DNA from: Isotricha intestinalis
Lineage: Eukaryota > Ciliophora > Litostomatea > Vestibuliferida > Isotrichidae
Direction of reading: 5' to 3'
Assembly (NCBI GenBank): GCA_023807065.1
Contig: JAJJLU010000434.1
Coordinates: 1-46,739, forward strand
DNA length: 46,739 bases
In this document: positions 9,532 through 18,800 of the stretch, one piece after another
Numbering within the stretch: position 1 is the first letter of the stretch
Layout: each line of letters opens with the position of its first letter
Notes under the pieces: model-generated
The model's input: only the letters and a program-made list of their open reading frames with translations
What the model was told of the DNA's origin: nothing
Database searches by the model: none
Program-made: the position numbers and the translations under genes

Positions 9532-10362
9532 ATGTCATCGAAAATTCTTAATAAATATTCATTAATATTATTCAATTTAGACAGAAACACATATAATGCC
9601 TATAGAAAAATGATGGAAACAAGTCTAAGAAAATATAAAAATAATAATAATAATAATAACAGTTTATCTTCTAAATCTTCATATTCAAATGTATTAAATT
9701 TAAACAAAAAATCATATATTCCTTTTAGTTATAGTGAAAGAAGATTTGAATGGCAAAATATAAAGAATCCTTCAAATTTATTAGAATTTGAAAAGGGGAA
9801 AAGTAAACTTAAAAGAATATTAATTAAAAATGAATTAGATGGTGGATTTAAAAAATTTTATGAAAAAAATAATAAAAAAAATTTAAATAAAAGTATGGAA
9901 AATAAATATCCAATTCAAAAAAAAAATAGTTTAATTTCAACTAAAAGAGTTATTCAACCTAGTTTGGATTATGATGAAAAAGATTATTCATTTAAAACTC
10001 AAAAAAAAATTAATTTGAGTTTTTCTCAAAAAAATTTACATTCTTCTGGTGGAAATATGATAACTTTATTTGATAAAACTCCTTCTAAATTTGTTAATAA
10101 AGGAAAAAAAAAATTTATCAATTCATTTAGTCAAAAAAATTCCATTAATATATTTAGTGATGAATATGGAAAATATCAGAAACCTATAAATTATATGAAA
10201 TATAAATATAGAAATTATAAAGATAATGTTAATATTTCAAATTCAATTGAAGTAAAATATGAAAATTATTTAAATAATAATATTGAGAAAAAGGATAATA
10301 ATAAAGATTATAATAAATTCAAAAAATATATTGGTTTAAAAAAAAGTATAAAAAAGTCTTGA
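9532..10362 (+). CDS. Hypothetical basic low-complexity protein
   Basis: 276 residues, starting MSSKILNKYSLILFNLDRNT. Rich in Lys, Asn and Ser, with an eight-Asn run encoded by an AAT/AAC microsatellite near 9637-9662. Motifs such as SYSERRFEWQN and the repeated FSQKN (three times) are visible. No membrane segment or known domain. It ends in TGA, which shows that TGA is a stop here. Probably intrinsically disordered. Function unknown. Confidence 0.6.
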   Translation: MSSKILNKYSLILFNLDRNTYNAYRKMMETSLRKYKNNNNNNNSLSSKSSYSNVLNLNKKSYIPFSYSERRFEWQNIKNPSNLLEFEKGKSKLKRILIKNELDGGFKKFYEKNNKKNLNKSMENKYPIQKKNSLISTKRVIQPSLDYDEKDYSFKTQKKINLSFSQKNLHSSGGNMITLFDKTPSKFVNKGKKKFINSFSQKNSINIFSDEYGKYQKPINYMKYKYRNYKDNVNISNSIEVKYENYLNNNIEKKDNNKDYNKFKKYIGLKKSIKKS

Positions 10363-10448
10363 ACTTTTTTTAAATATAAAATATAAAATAAAAAATAAAA
10401 AAATTATTATTTATTTTAAAAAAAAAATTAAAAAAAACCAAAAAAATA

Positions 10449-11006
10449 ATGTTTAAATTCCTTTTAATTTCTGTATTATTAACATTGTCTAAAACAACAG
10501 ATTTTGATATAACAAAAATTGAAAAATTTAATTGTACAAACAGTTTAATAAATTGTTCAGGAAATGGTAAGTGTTCAAAAACAAAAGATAATTGTGAATG
10601 TTTTAAAGGTTATCAAACTTATTTTTCAAATTTTGATTCTTATATAAATAATACTCCAAGATGTAATTATCAAAGTAAAAATCAAAATTATGCTTTAATG
10701 CTTTCAATATTTTTAACTTTTGGAAGTGTTCATTTTTATTTAGGTCATAATTTAATTGGATTTTTTCAATTAATTTTATTTTTATTTTCTTTAATTTTTG
10801 GTTCTTTTGTTGTTTCAAAACTTTCAATTAAACATTTAAAAAAAGTTAATCGTGCTCAAGCAAAAAATTCTTTTACTTATATTATATTAATGCTACTTTT
10901 TTCTTTTATTTTTTTATTTTGGTATGTTTTTGATATTATAATGGTTTTTTATAATATATATAGAGATGCAAATAATGCTCCTATGGAATTATACTTAAAT
11001 GATTAA
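10449..11006 (+). CDS. TM2-domain membrane protein with EGF-like module
   Basis: 185 residues. Residues 1-16 are a signal peptide. Residues about 26-60 form a small EGF-like module (CTNSLINCSGNGKC then CECFKGY). Residues about 78-170 are a TM2 domain: LMLSIFLTFGSVHFYLGHN with the typical G-x-x-x-F-Y-x-G turn, a second helix, and a last helix containing WYVFDIIMVF with the conserved Trp-Asp feature. TM2 proteins (for example the TM2D family) are type I or multi-pass membrane proteins whose lumenal part faces the secretory pathway. The biochemical role is not settled for the family. ATG start, 86 bases after the preceding stop. Confidence 0.85.
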   Translation: MFKFLLISVLLTLSKTTDFDITKIEKFNCTNSLINCSGNGKCSKTKDNCECFKGYQTYFSNFDSYINNTPRCNYQSKNQNYALMLSIFLTFGSVHFYLGHNLIGFFQLILFLFSLIFGSFVVSKLSIKHLKKVNRAQAKNSFTYIILMLLFSFIFLFWYVFDIIMVFYNIYRDANNAPMELYLND

Positions 11007-11039
11007 ATTTAATTAAATAAATTTTAAAAAATATATATT

Positions 11040-11121
11040 AATGAATATTAGAAAAGATTTTAATTTTTAGAAAATATGTTAATGAATATTAGAAAAAATT
11101 TTAATTTTTGGAAATTATGCT
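11040..11121 (+). repeat. 41-bp tandem duplication, two copies
   Basis: Copies at 11040-11080 and 11081-11121, starting AATGAATATTAGAAAA and differing at a handful of positions. It lies just after the TM2 gene, at the start of a degenerate coding stretch. Confidence 0.75.
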
Positions 11122-11440
11122 TTAAATGAATTTATAAAAAACAATTTAGAATTTAGATAATTAGATTTATCATGAAAATAATAAAATATTATGTATCAAA
11201 GATTTACAGATGAAAATTTATTTGATTTTCATAAAAATCAACCAAATAGTTGTAGGAAAATTATAAGAAATTATAATAAAGAAAAGGATATAATAAATTC
11301 ATTGAAAGTACTTGTTTTTATTATAATTTAAATAAGAATATTTTTTTAGATATTGTTATTTTACTTAAGTAAGAGTTAAAGATAAAGAAAATGAAATTTA
11401 CGAAATTAAATATATTTTTACATTATATATTTATTTTTAT
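11095..11440 (+). pseudogene. Degenerate coding remnant
   Basis: Plus-strand frames give protein-like pieces: ILIFGNYALNEFIKNNLEF, then after a shift MYQRFTDENLFDFHKNQPN (from the ATG at 11191), then after another shift VRVKDKENEIYEIKYIF. They are separated by TAA/TAG/TGA and two frame changes. No family recognised. Confidence 0.35.
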
Positions 11441-11588
11441 AATTAACATCATGGATTACTCTTTAATATAATTAGTGATATAAAAATTAGTCTTTTATAG
11501 AATTAATATAATAAATAGTATATTATTTATTTTAGTGAAAAATCCTTAATTATTTTAAAAAAAAATAAAAAAAAATATTTTCATTTAA
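11441..11588. other. Intergenic, upstream of the kinase gene
   Basis: Short A/T spacer with an A-rich leader before the ATG; nothing specific seen. Confidence 0.4.
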
Positions 11589-12295
11589 ATGGGCTGTTGT
11601 TGTAAAAAAAAAACAACTCGTTTAAGTATTATAGATAAAGAGCCTTTAATATCAGAACAAGATAGGAAATCAATATCACCTTTATCATATAATGATTTTG
11701 AAATATTAAAACTTTTAGGTAGAGGAGCATTTGGAAAAGTATTATTAGTAAGAAGAAAAAAAAATGGTAATTTATATGCAATGAAAATATTAAAAAAAGA
11801 TATTTTACAAATAAAAAAACAACAAGATCACACAAAAACAGAAAGAATATTATTAGCAAATATAAAATCCCCATTTATAGTAAATTTATATTATGCATTT
11901 CAAGATCAATATAAATTATATTTCATTCAAGAATTTATGCAAGGAGGAGAATTATTTTTTCATTTACAAAAAGAAAAAAAATTTAATAGTGAAAAAACTA
12001 AATTTTACACAATAGAAATATTATTAGCCTTAGAAGACATACATAAAAATAATATGATATATAGAGATTTAAAGCCAGAAAATATATTATTTGATAAAAA
12101 TGGACATATAAAATTAACAGATTTTGGTTTGAGTAAAATATTAAATGAAAAGAAAGCATATACAATATGTGGAACTCCAGAATATTTAGCACCTGAAATT
12201 TTAAGTAATGAAGGTTATGAAAAATCAGTAGATTTCTTTTCTTTAGGTTGTTTAATGTATGAAATGTTATTTGGAAAAAGTCCATATAAAAATTC

Positions 12296-12326
<31 letters not shown>

Positions 12327-12725
12327 ATTTTAAATATTACTAATAATAAAATCCCTCAAATGCCTGATTATTTTAATTTTAGTGAAAAAGATATTATTAC
12401 TAAATTATTAAATCCTAATCCTAAAAAAAGATTAGGTTATGGAGATAATGGTATTGATAATATTAAGAAACATTTTTATTTTAATAATATTAATTGGGAT
12501 GATTATAGAAATAAAAAAATTAATGCTCCTTTTGTTCCTAAATTAAAAAATCAATTCGATTTAAGTAATTTTGATAGACAATTTACTTTGGAAAATATAT
12601 TTGATGATAATGATAGTGATGATGGTGAAGGAATTGAAGTGCATGTTCCTGATGATGAATATGAAAACTTTAGTTATGAAAATAAGGATTTTAAAGGAAT
12701 TTTAGATAAAAAAAATGAGAATTAA
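11589..12725 (+). CDS. AGC protein kinase, AKT/SGK-like, lipid-anchored N terminus
   Basis: 378 residues. Starts MGCCCKKK: Gly2 for myristoylation, Cys3-5 for palmitoylation and a basic patch, a membrane anchor in place of the PH domain of AKT. Kinase domain about 37-295: G-loop GRGAFGKV (44-51), Lys66, catalytic YRD with Asp160, DFG 178-180, activation loop YTICGTPEY with Thr192 as the PDK1-type site, and APE after it. An Asn run (239-246, AAT microsatellite) lies in the C lobe. The C tail has the turn region DRQFT (329-333) and a hydrophobic motif YENFSY (358-363), closely like the FPQFSY of AKT, with Ser362 in the phosphosite position. All catalytic residues are present. Likely a phosphoinositide- or TOR-linked growth kinase (inference). 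Confidence 0.93.
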
Positions 12726-12974
12726 AATTTTTGTTTTTTTTATTTAATTTTTTTTAATATATTATGAAAAATTTATATCAATGTTTTATTGGCATTTTAT
12801 TTTATTTTTTTTTAATTAATTTCTAAAAAAGAAAAGAATATTTAATTATGATTTTTTGAGAAAAATAAATTTTAATGAATTATTAATCTACTAATTAGAA
12901 ATATGAATATTATATGATTGTAATTTTCTTTATTAAAATAGAAAGATTTAATTTTTCAATAAAAATAATTAAAA
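12726..12974. other. Intergenic, nothing recognised
   Basis: A/T-rich region after the kinase stop; no gene seen. Confidence 0.4.
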
Positions 12975-13205
12975 AAAATCAAAATTATATTATTAATTCG
13001 CTAATTTTTTAAATCTCATATCTTATAAAAGTGTATTTCATAAAAAATATTTCAAAAAAGTAATATCCATTAAAATTTACTCATTTAAAGTTCATAATTA
13101 TTATCCAAATATCTTTTATATAAAATAATTAATTGATTTCTTTTTCTAATTTAATCAAATAAACTCTTTAAATATAATTCCCTGATAAAACGCTTTTCAA
13201 AAAAG
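12975..13205 (-). pseudogene. Degenerate coding remnant
   Basis: One minus-strand frame of about 75 codons reads FLKSVLSGNYI, RVYLIKLEKEIN, LFYIKDIWIIIMNF, NGYYFFEIFF and MKYTFIRYEI. It is broken by about four TAA and one TGA, with no frameshift. The NGYYFFEIFF stretch looks like a conserved core, but I cannot name the family. Confidence 0.35.
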
Positions 13206-13266
13206 AATTAAATTTTTTCATAAAAAGTAAATAAATAATCAAACTCTAAAAAAAAAATAAAAAAAA

Positions 13267-13587
13267 ATGTCAGAAGAACACCATATAAAAAAAGAAATGA
13301 AAAATGAAATAGAGGAAAAATGTAAAGAACGTGAAGAAATAGCTAAAGGGAAGGAGATATTTGAATCTCACAAATCTAAAATGCAGGAAGAAATATTAGA
13401 AAAAGATAAAGAGAGAAAAGAAATAGCAAAAGGAAAAGAACAATTTGAAGCTAAGAAAGCACAAATGCAAGCTGAAATTCTCCAAAAAGAAAAAGAAAGA
13501 GAAGAAATTGCTAAAGGAAAAAAAGAGTTTGAAGAAAAAAAACCTGAGTTGTTTAAAGAAATTAAAGAAAAGGTTGAAAAAAAATAA
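13267..13587 (+). CDS. Coiled-coil protein built of three 28-residue repeats
   Basis: 106 residues, almost all in three repeats of period 28 (four heptads), each with the core ER-x-EIAKGKE followed by F, E and a Lys-rich link. The cores are KEREEIAKGKEIFE, KERKEIAKGKEQFE and KEREEIAKGKKEFE. The product is about half Lys+Glu, with no Pro until the last repeat, and should be one long charged helix or coiled coil. No signal peptide or membrane segment. Although short and biased, the exact repeat at protein level with synonymous codon differences argues for a real gene. Function unknown; small helical proteins of this type are often cytoskeletal or stress-related. Confidence 0.8.
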   Translation: MSEEHHIKKEMKNEIEEKCKEREEIAKGKEIFESHKSKMQEEILEKDKERKEIAKGKEQFEAKKAQMQAEILQKEKEREEIAKGKKEFEEKKPELFKEIKEKVEKK

Positions 13588-13863
13588 AAATTGCAATTTT
13601 TTTGTTATATATTTTTTGTTTAGATTAAAAATTAAATTTAAAAATAAGAATATTTATTGGGTTTTTTGATATATGGTTTTATTTTTACCTTTTTTTTACT
13701 AATTTTATTCAATCAAACTTGAAAAAGAATAAAAATATAAAAAATAAAAAATCTTCGACAATAAATGTTTATATATAATAAAAAAATGTGTAATATTTTG
13801 TTGGTTTTATTAAATAATACAGGAACAATTTCATTTAAAAAATATGATTTTTTTTAAAAATTA
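13588..13863. other. Intergenic, nothing recognised
   Basis: A/T-rich spacer after the coiled-coil gene; no gene seen. Confidence 0.4.
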
Positions 13864-14480
13864 AACATTTACTTTGTTCATTTTGAGGCATATCTACTCT
13901 TTCCATTTATTCAAATATTTATTGAATTTTTCAAGAAAAAAAGTTAACTAAAGCAGAACAATTACTATTATTTTTGAAATTAATTGCATATATTTAGATA
14001 AGAGAATTAATATATGGATTTAAAGTATATTTAATTTTCAATTTGGAAAAATATTTATAAAAATGAAGATAAATTATCAATAAAGCTTTTGTTTGGAGTT
14101 TTAACTGATATTTTCAAAAGAGATTAATGCCTTTATTTTTTCGTTGATCTTATCAATTTAGGGAAATATAAAATTAAAAGAAAAGATGGAATTGATCCTT
14201 CAAACAAAATGATTTTTTCTCGATTATTGTAATCAAATGAAAAGTTAAATTCTATAATGATTATTATGAAAAAGAAAGAAACTAAGAATAAATTTAAGAA
14301 AAGAAAAAATTGAATAAATCTGTAATGAAATAAATTTACTTTTGAAATAAAAGGAGTTAAAGGGACAATAGATGAAAAAAGAAAATATTATAATTGAAAT
14401 AATATATAAAAAATAATCCAAAACCTAAACCACCTTTACTTTATATTGCAACTTCATATATTGAATTATGGAGAATAATG
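13864..14480 (+). pseudogene. Degenerate protein-coding remnant, about 200 codons
   Basis: Successive plus-strand frames give FVHFEAYLLFPFIQIFIE, EKKLTKAEQLLLFLKLIAYI, RELIYGFKVYLIF, EDKLSIKLLFGVLTDIFKRD, KRKDGIDPSNKMIFSRLL, FTFEIKGVKGTIDEKRKYY and PKPKPPLLYIATSYIELW. They are in the right order for one protein but broken by about three frame changes and several TAA/TAG/TGA. Codon bias is coding-like in each piece. The family is not recognised; it may be an intracellular helical-repeat or enzymatic protein. Confidence 0.5.
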
Positions 14481-14626
14481 TTTTTTATATATTAATTAAA
14501 TAGTTTATATAAATTATAAAAAAAATATAATTTATATATCATAAAATGTTATGTAAAAAAAAAACGAGTATAAAAATTTTTAAAAATTATATAAAAATCA
14601 AAAAATCTTTGAAATAATTAAATAAA

Positions 14627-16420
14627 ATGAAAAAAAAAGGAAATGACGAGAATGGAAAAAAAAATTCAAAATCTGTTATCCCATCAATGAGAGAACCTTT
14701 ACCAGATCTTGAAGAAATAAGAAGAATATTAAAAATAGACAAAGAAAATGTGCCTGAAGAAATGATAATTGGAAAAGAAAAAGTAGAAAGTAAAGTAAAT
14801 AATAGTAATAGTCAAGATAAAATTAATATCAAGTTAAGAGGAGGAATTAAAAGAAATTTTGCTGTTAAAGAAGATGAAGAAGAAGAAAGAATTTTGACAT
14901 TGAGAGAAATATTAAAAGGTGAAGTAGAAGATAAAATTTATTTGCCTAGAATTTATTATGAAAAAGATAAATGGTATTCAAAAGGAAAAATAAAAAAGAA
15001 AAAAATAGAAAGTACAGACAATAAGGAAAAAAGAAAAAATAAAAATGAAGATTTCGAAATGAAAGGAGAAATAAAAGGAAAAAGTCAAATAGTTAATTTA
15101 CCTAATGCTGAATTTGATATAAAAGAACCAAATATAAATATAGATAAAGGACTTAAAGTAAAAGGTAGATTACAAAATCCAAAAGTAGATTTAGATGCCC
15201 CAAATTTAGATTTAAATTTAGAACCAACAAATTTAAGAGCACTATTATCTGGTGATATTGATGATGATATTAAATTAAATAATAAAAAATATGGATTTGG
15301 AAATATTGATATTGAAGGAATTTCAGGAATGATTGATGGAAAAAAGCCGATAAATACTCCTAATCTTAAACCAGGAAATGTTAATGTTAAAATACCAAGA
15401 GTTTCTGTAAATACAAAAAATGTGGATCCAAAAGTTAATTTACAAAATCCAGATTTTAATATACAAGGTGATATTAAAGGTTCTAAAATTAATTTAGAAA
15501 ATCCAGATTTAAATATTAAAGGACCTAAAGTTGATTTACAAAATCCAGAATTTAATATGCAAGGTAATATTAAAGGAAGTAAAAATATTAACCTTGATAA
15601 CCCATCTTCTGAATTCCAACCTCCTTTGATTGACCTAAATGCTCCTAATAATCTTCGCCTTCTTCTTTCTGATAGTGTTGACAACGAAATCAAATATCAT
15701 CCTCCTAAAATAAAATATTCTTTCAAATCAAAGCCATTTAAAATCCCTGAAAAAGTTCCTCAAAAATCAATAATTCAAAATCCCAAAATAACTTCACCTC
15801 CAAAAAGTTCTTCTCCTCGTAACACAGCTCCAGTATCAATTAAACCATCTGTTAATCAACCACAAACAACAAGAATTTCAGTTCAAAATCCAAAAATAAA
15901 GAAAAAAGAAGAGGAACCAAAAATTGATTATCCAAAACCAAAAGATCATTATATTAGACCAGCTATGATAATAGATAATACAGTTGATTCAAAAAGAAAA
16001 AGTTCTGCAAGAAGAAATGATATTTTTCATAGTCAAATTCAAGGTCATAATATAGGTGGAAATGAATTTTCAAAACATTTTGATAGTAATAATAATGATG
16101 ATAAGGATAATTTGAAAAATAAAGGTAGAGGGAAAATTAGTGAAAGTGTTATGGTCAATGCTAATGTTGGCAATATTAATCTTAATATTAATAATAATAA
16201 TAATGAAGAAAATCAAGGAAAAAAAATTATGAAAAGAGTTAAAACTATCAAAAATAATTTTAATAAATTACCTTTGTTTAAGGATACTATTAATGAAAGT
16301 GTAAGAAATCCTATTCCTAATGTTGTAGAAAGGAAAAAACCTTTTATTTTTAATTTAGAAATGTTAAAAGCTTATAATGTTCCTAAAGGGGTTTATGCTG
16401 GGAAAAAGAAGAAGAAATAA
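14627..16420 (+). CDS. AHNAK-like repeat protein, probably disordered
   Basis: 597 residues. N-terminal third basic and charged. Residues about 160-330 carry short repeats of the type NPKVDL / NPDFNIQGDIKGSK / GPKVDLQNPEFN, reminiscent of the PKVDL-type repeats of AHNAK-like proteins. A second, longer repeat appears at least three times: LREILKGEVEDKIYLPRIYY (about 91-110), LRALLSGDIDDDIK then KKYGF (about 204-224), and LRLLLSDSVDNEIK then KIKYSF (about 343-367). The C-terminal half is Pro/Lys/Ser-rich and ends in five lysines. Codons around 15,600-15,720 (CTT, CGC, CCT, GAC) are visibly richer in C than the rest. No membrane segment. Likely a scaffold of the cortex or cytoskeleton (inference). 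Confidence 0.75.
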   Translation: MKKKGNDENGKKNSKSVIPSMREPLPDLEEIRRILKIDKENVPEEMIIGKEKVESKVNNSNSQDKINIKLRGGIKRNFAVKEDEEEERILTLREILKGEVEDKIYLPRIYYEKDKWYSKGKIKKKKIESTDNKEKRKNKNEDFEMKGEIKGKSQIVNLPNAEFDIKEPNINIDKGLKVKGRLQNPKVDLDAPNLDLNLEPTNLRALLSGDIDDDIKLNNKKYGFGNIDIEGISGMIDGKKPINTPNLKPGNVNVKIPRVSVNTKNVDPKVNLQNPDFNIQGDIKGSKINLENPDLNIKGPKVDLQNPEFNMQGNIKGSKNINLDNPSSEFQPPLIDLNAPNNLRLLLSDSVDNEIKYHPPKIKYSFKSKPFKIPEKVPQKSIIQNPKITSPPKSSSPRNTAPVSIKPSVNQPQTTRISVQNPKIKKKEEEPKIDYPKPKDHYIRPAMIIDNTVDSKRKSSARRNDIFHSQIQGHNIGGNEFSKHFDSNNNDDKDNLKNKGRGKISESVMVNANVGNINLNINNNNNEENQGKKIMKRVKTIKNNFNKLPLFKDTINESVRNPIPNVVERKKPFIFNLEMLKAYNVPKGVYAGKKKKK

Positions 16421-16689
16421 ATTAATATAGTTTTATTTTTTATTTTTAGTTAAAAATCTTGATGAACCTTTTTTTTTAGTTTTAAAATTAATTAAATGAA
16501 AATTTAAAAGTTTTTGAATTATTTATATATAAATGGATTTAAATTTTAAATAAATTTATGATTTTTCTCTTTATAAGTTAAAAAATAATAATATTATTTT
16601 TATCAAAAAAAGATTAAAAAATTATTATTTTTTCATATAAACATTTTTTAATTTAAATTTCAAAAATATAATTAATTGTTTATAAATTA
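16421..16689. other. Intergenic, nothing recognised
   Basis: Spacer between tandem genes; no gene seen. Confidence 0.4.
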
Positions 16690-18723
16690 ATGGAAGAAAA
16701 TTCATATAATAATTCAGATTACCAAACTCAATCTAAAAACAACAATGATAATTTTTCAGATAGTAATGAATATACATCAAATTATCAAACAGAAACAATA
16801 AATAATAATAATTTTTCAAATATTAAAAAGACTGAATATGAATCAAATAATTTTCAAACTACTAAAAATGATAATATATATAATACTTACACTGAGAATA
16901 AAACAACATGTGAAATCCAACAAACAGAAATTTCAAATAATTATAAGAATAATAAGAAAGATTTACAGTCTATTATTTTGAATAAAGAAAATATTATCGA
17001 AAATAAAAATGAAAAAATAGAAAAGATAAATAATAAAAAGAACATAGAAACAAATTATAAAGGAAGTAAATTAATTAAAGAAAAAAAAATAAATAAAGAA
17101 GAAAATATATATTCAAATATAAATTCAGAATTTGAAAAGAATATTATATCTCCCATTAAATCCAATAAAACAGAAAATATAAAATATAAAAATAATGAAT
17201 CTTTTTTAAATGATTCAATAAGATCAAAAAATGAAATAGTTCAAAGTTTAAATAATTTGCTTCAAAATTCAAACCAATTAGATAAAATATCAGAAAAAGA
17301 AAAATTTAATTCTCAACAAAATAAAAGTCAAATAAATATATCTTTAAAAGTCCAAAATAATTCAAAAATCGACATTGAAGAAATTTCTTCTTTAAAAAGA
17401 GGAAATTTAAATGAAATAATTACACCATTAAATTTAAAAGAGTTAAATTTATCAAATGATTTAAATGATGAGGAAATAACAATTTTTAAAAGAACAAATC
17501 GTTCAAATGAAAATCCAAAAATATTTTTATGTCCTTATTGTAAAAAGCATGTTCCTTTAATAACATCATTAATAAGTAAAAAAATAAATAATTCTTCAAA
17601 AAATATAATAAATACAAAATGTAAATGTGGTAATTATTCAAATAATTTATCAGATTATATAAATTTATTTGAAAAAAATATCTCAATTCAAAATGAAAAT
17701 TGTTATAATAAAAATCATCAACCAATAAAAGGAATTGAATATTGTTCAATTTGTAAAAAATTTTTTTGTGAAACTTGCTTACAATTTCATAAAGATTATT
17801 TACCTGATCATATTACTTCTCCTTATAAAATTGATCATATTTCTTTTTGTTTTGAACATTCAAATCCTATTGAAAATTATTGTGAAAATTGTAAAATTGG
17901 AATTTGTAAAAATTGTAAAAATCATGATAATCATGATATTATAAAATTGAATCAATATTGGAATCAAATTTATTTTTTTTTACCTTTTAAAAATATTAAA
18001 GATTGTGAAAATTATTTAGATAATTGTAATAAAATTTCTGAAAAAGAAATGAAATCTTTCATTGATTATATTGATAATTTTATTGAAAAATTAAAAAATA
18101 TAGAAGATAATATTAAAAAAGAATATGAAGAAAGTAAGAAAAGAAGAGAAGAAGAATGTTCTCTTATAAAATATCTTTTTTCTAATTTTTTGGCTTTTAA
18201 TAATAATTATATCCAAATTAAAAATATGGAAAAAATATCTTTTCTCTGTCCAAGTATTTTTTTATGTTTAGATAAAGATTTTATTAAAGAAGCTTTAGAA
18301 TATACAGAATATTTAAAAAAAAATTCAATAATCGAAATAAGCGAAGATTCAACAATAAATATATTTCAATTCCAAAATTTATTAAAAAAATATAATAAAG
18401 ACAATAATAAGAAAAATAATAATATTTTTAAAATTTATGATACAAAGGGAATTTATTATGGACAATTTAATAATAATAGAGAAGGAATAGGAATTCAATA
18501 TTATAAAAATGGAGATATTTTTGAAGGAATTTGGGAAAATGGAAATTTTATTAAAGGGAAAGCAAATTATTATAATGGAAATATTTTTGAAGGAGATTTT
18601 AAAAATGGAAAAGAAAATGGCTTTGGAATTAAAACTTATAATAATGGAGAAATTTATAAAGGTTGTTTTACAGAAGGAAAAAAACAAGAAAAAGGATTTA
18701 TTGAAAAATTCATTGAAAAATAA
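16690..18723 (+). CDS. B-box zinc-finger protein with C-terminal MORN repeats
   Basis: 677 residues. 1-270 is Asn/Lys-rich and disordered. From 281 there is a cysteine-rich part: CPYCKKH, CKCG, then a first B-box-like finger (CSICKKFFCETC at 352, with following His residues), then a second (CFEH at 387, YCENCKIGICKNC, HDNHD). Residues about 430-500 are coiled coil (KEMKSFIDYIDNFIEKLKN region), as in TRIM-type RBCC proteins. Residues about 585-665 are three to four MORN repeats (YYGQFNNNREGIGIQYYKNG, FEGIWENG, FEGDFKNGKENGFG, YKGCFTEGKKQEKG), which usually bind membranes or cytoskeleton. A RING finger is not obvious, so E3 ligase activity is unproven. The last gene ends 77 bases from the convergent coiled-coil gene. 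Confidence 0.85.
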   Translation: MEENSYNNSDYQTQSKNNNDNFSDSNEYTSNYQTETINNNNFSNIKKTEYESNNFQTTKNDNIYNTYTENKTTCEIQQTEISNNYKNNKKDLQSIILNKENIIENKNEKIEKINNKKNIETNYKGSKLIKEKKINKEENIYSNINSEFEKNIISPIKSNKTENIKYKNNESFLNDSIRSKNEIVQSLNNLLQNSNQLDKISEKEKFNSQQNKSQINISLKVQNNSKIDIEEISSLKRGNLNEIITPLNLKELNLSNDLNDEEITIFKRTNRSNENPKIFLCPYCKKHVPLITSLISKKINNSSKNIINTKCKCGNYSNNLSDYINLFEKNISIQNENCYNKNHQPIKGIEYCSICKKFFCETCLQFHKDYLPDHITSPYKIDHISFCFEHSNPIENYCENCKIGICKNCKNHDNHDIIKLNQYWNQIYFFLPFKNIKDCENYLDNCNKISEKEMKSFIDYIDNFIEKLKNIEDNIKKEYEESKKRREEECSLIKYLFSNFLAFNNNYIQIKNMEKISFLCPSIFLCLDKDFIKEALEYTEYLKKNSIIEISEDSTINIFQFQNLLKKYNKDNNKKNNNIFKIYDTKGIYYGQFNNNREGIGIQYYKNGDIFEGIWENGNFIKGKANYYNGNIFEGDFKNGKENGFGIKTYNNGEIYKGCFTEGKKQEKGFIEKFIEK

Positions 18724-18800
18724 TTCATAAATTATAATTTTTTGTTTTAATATCAAAAAAAAGGAAAAATAGTATATTATAATTATATTTATCGAATTAC

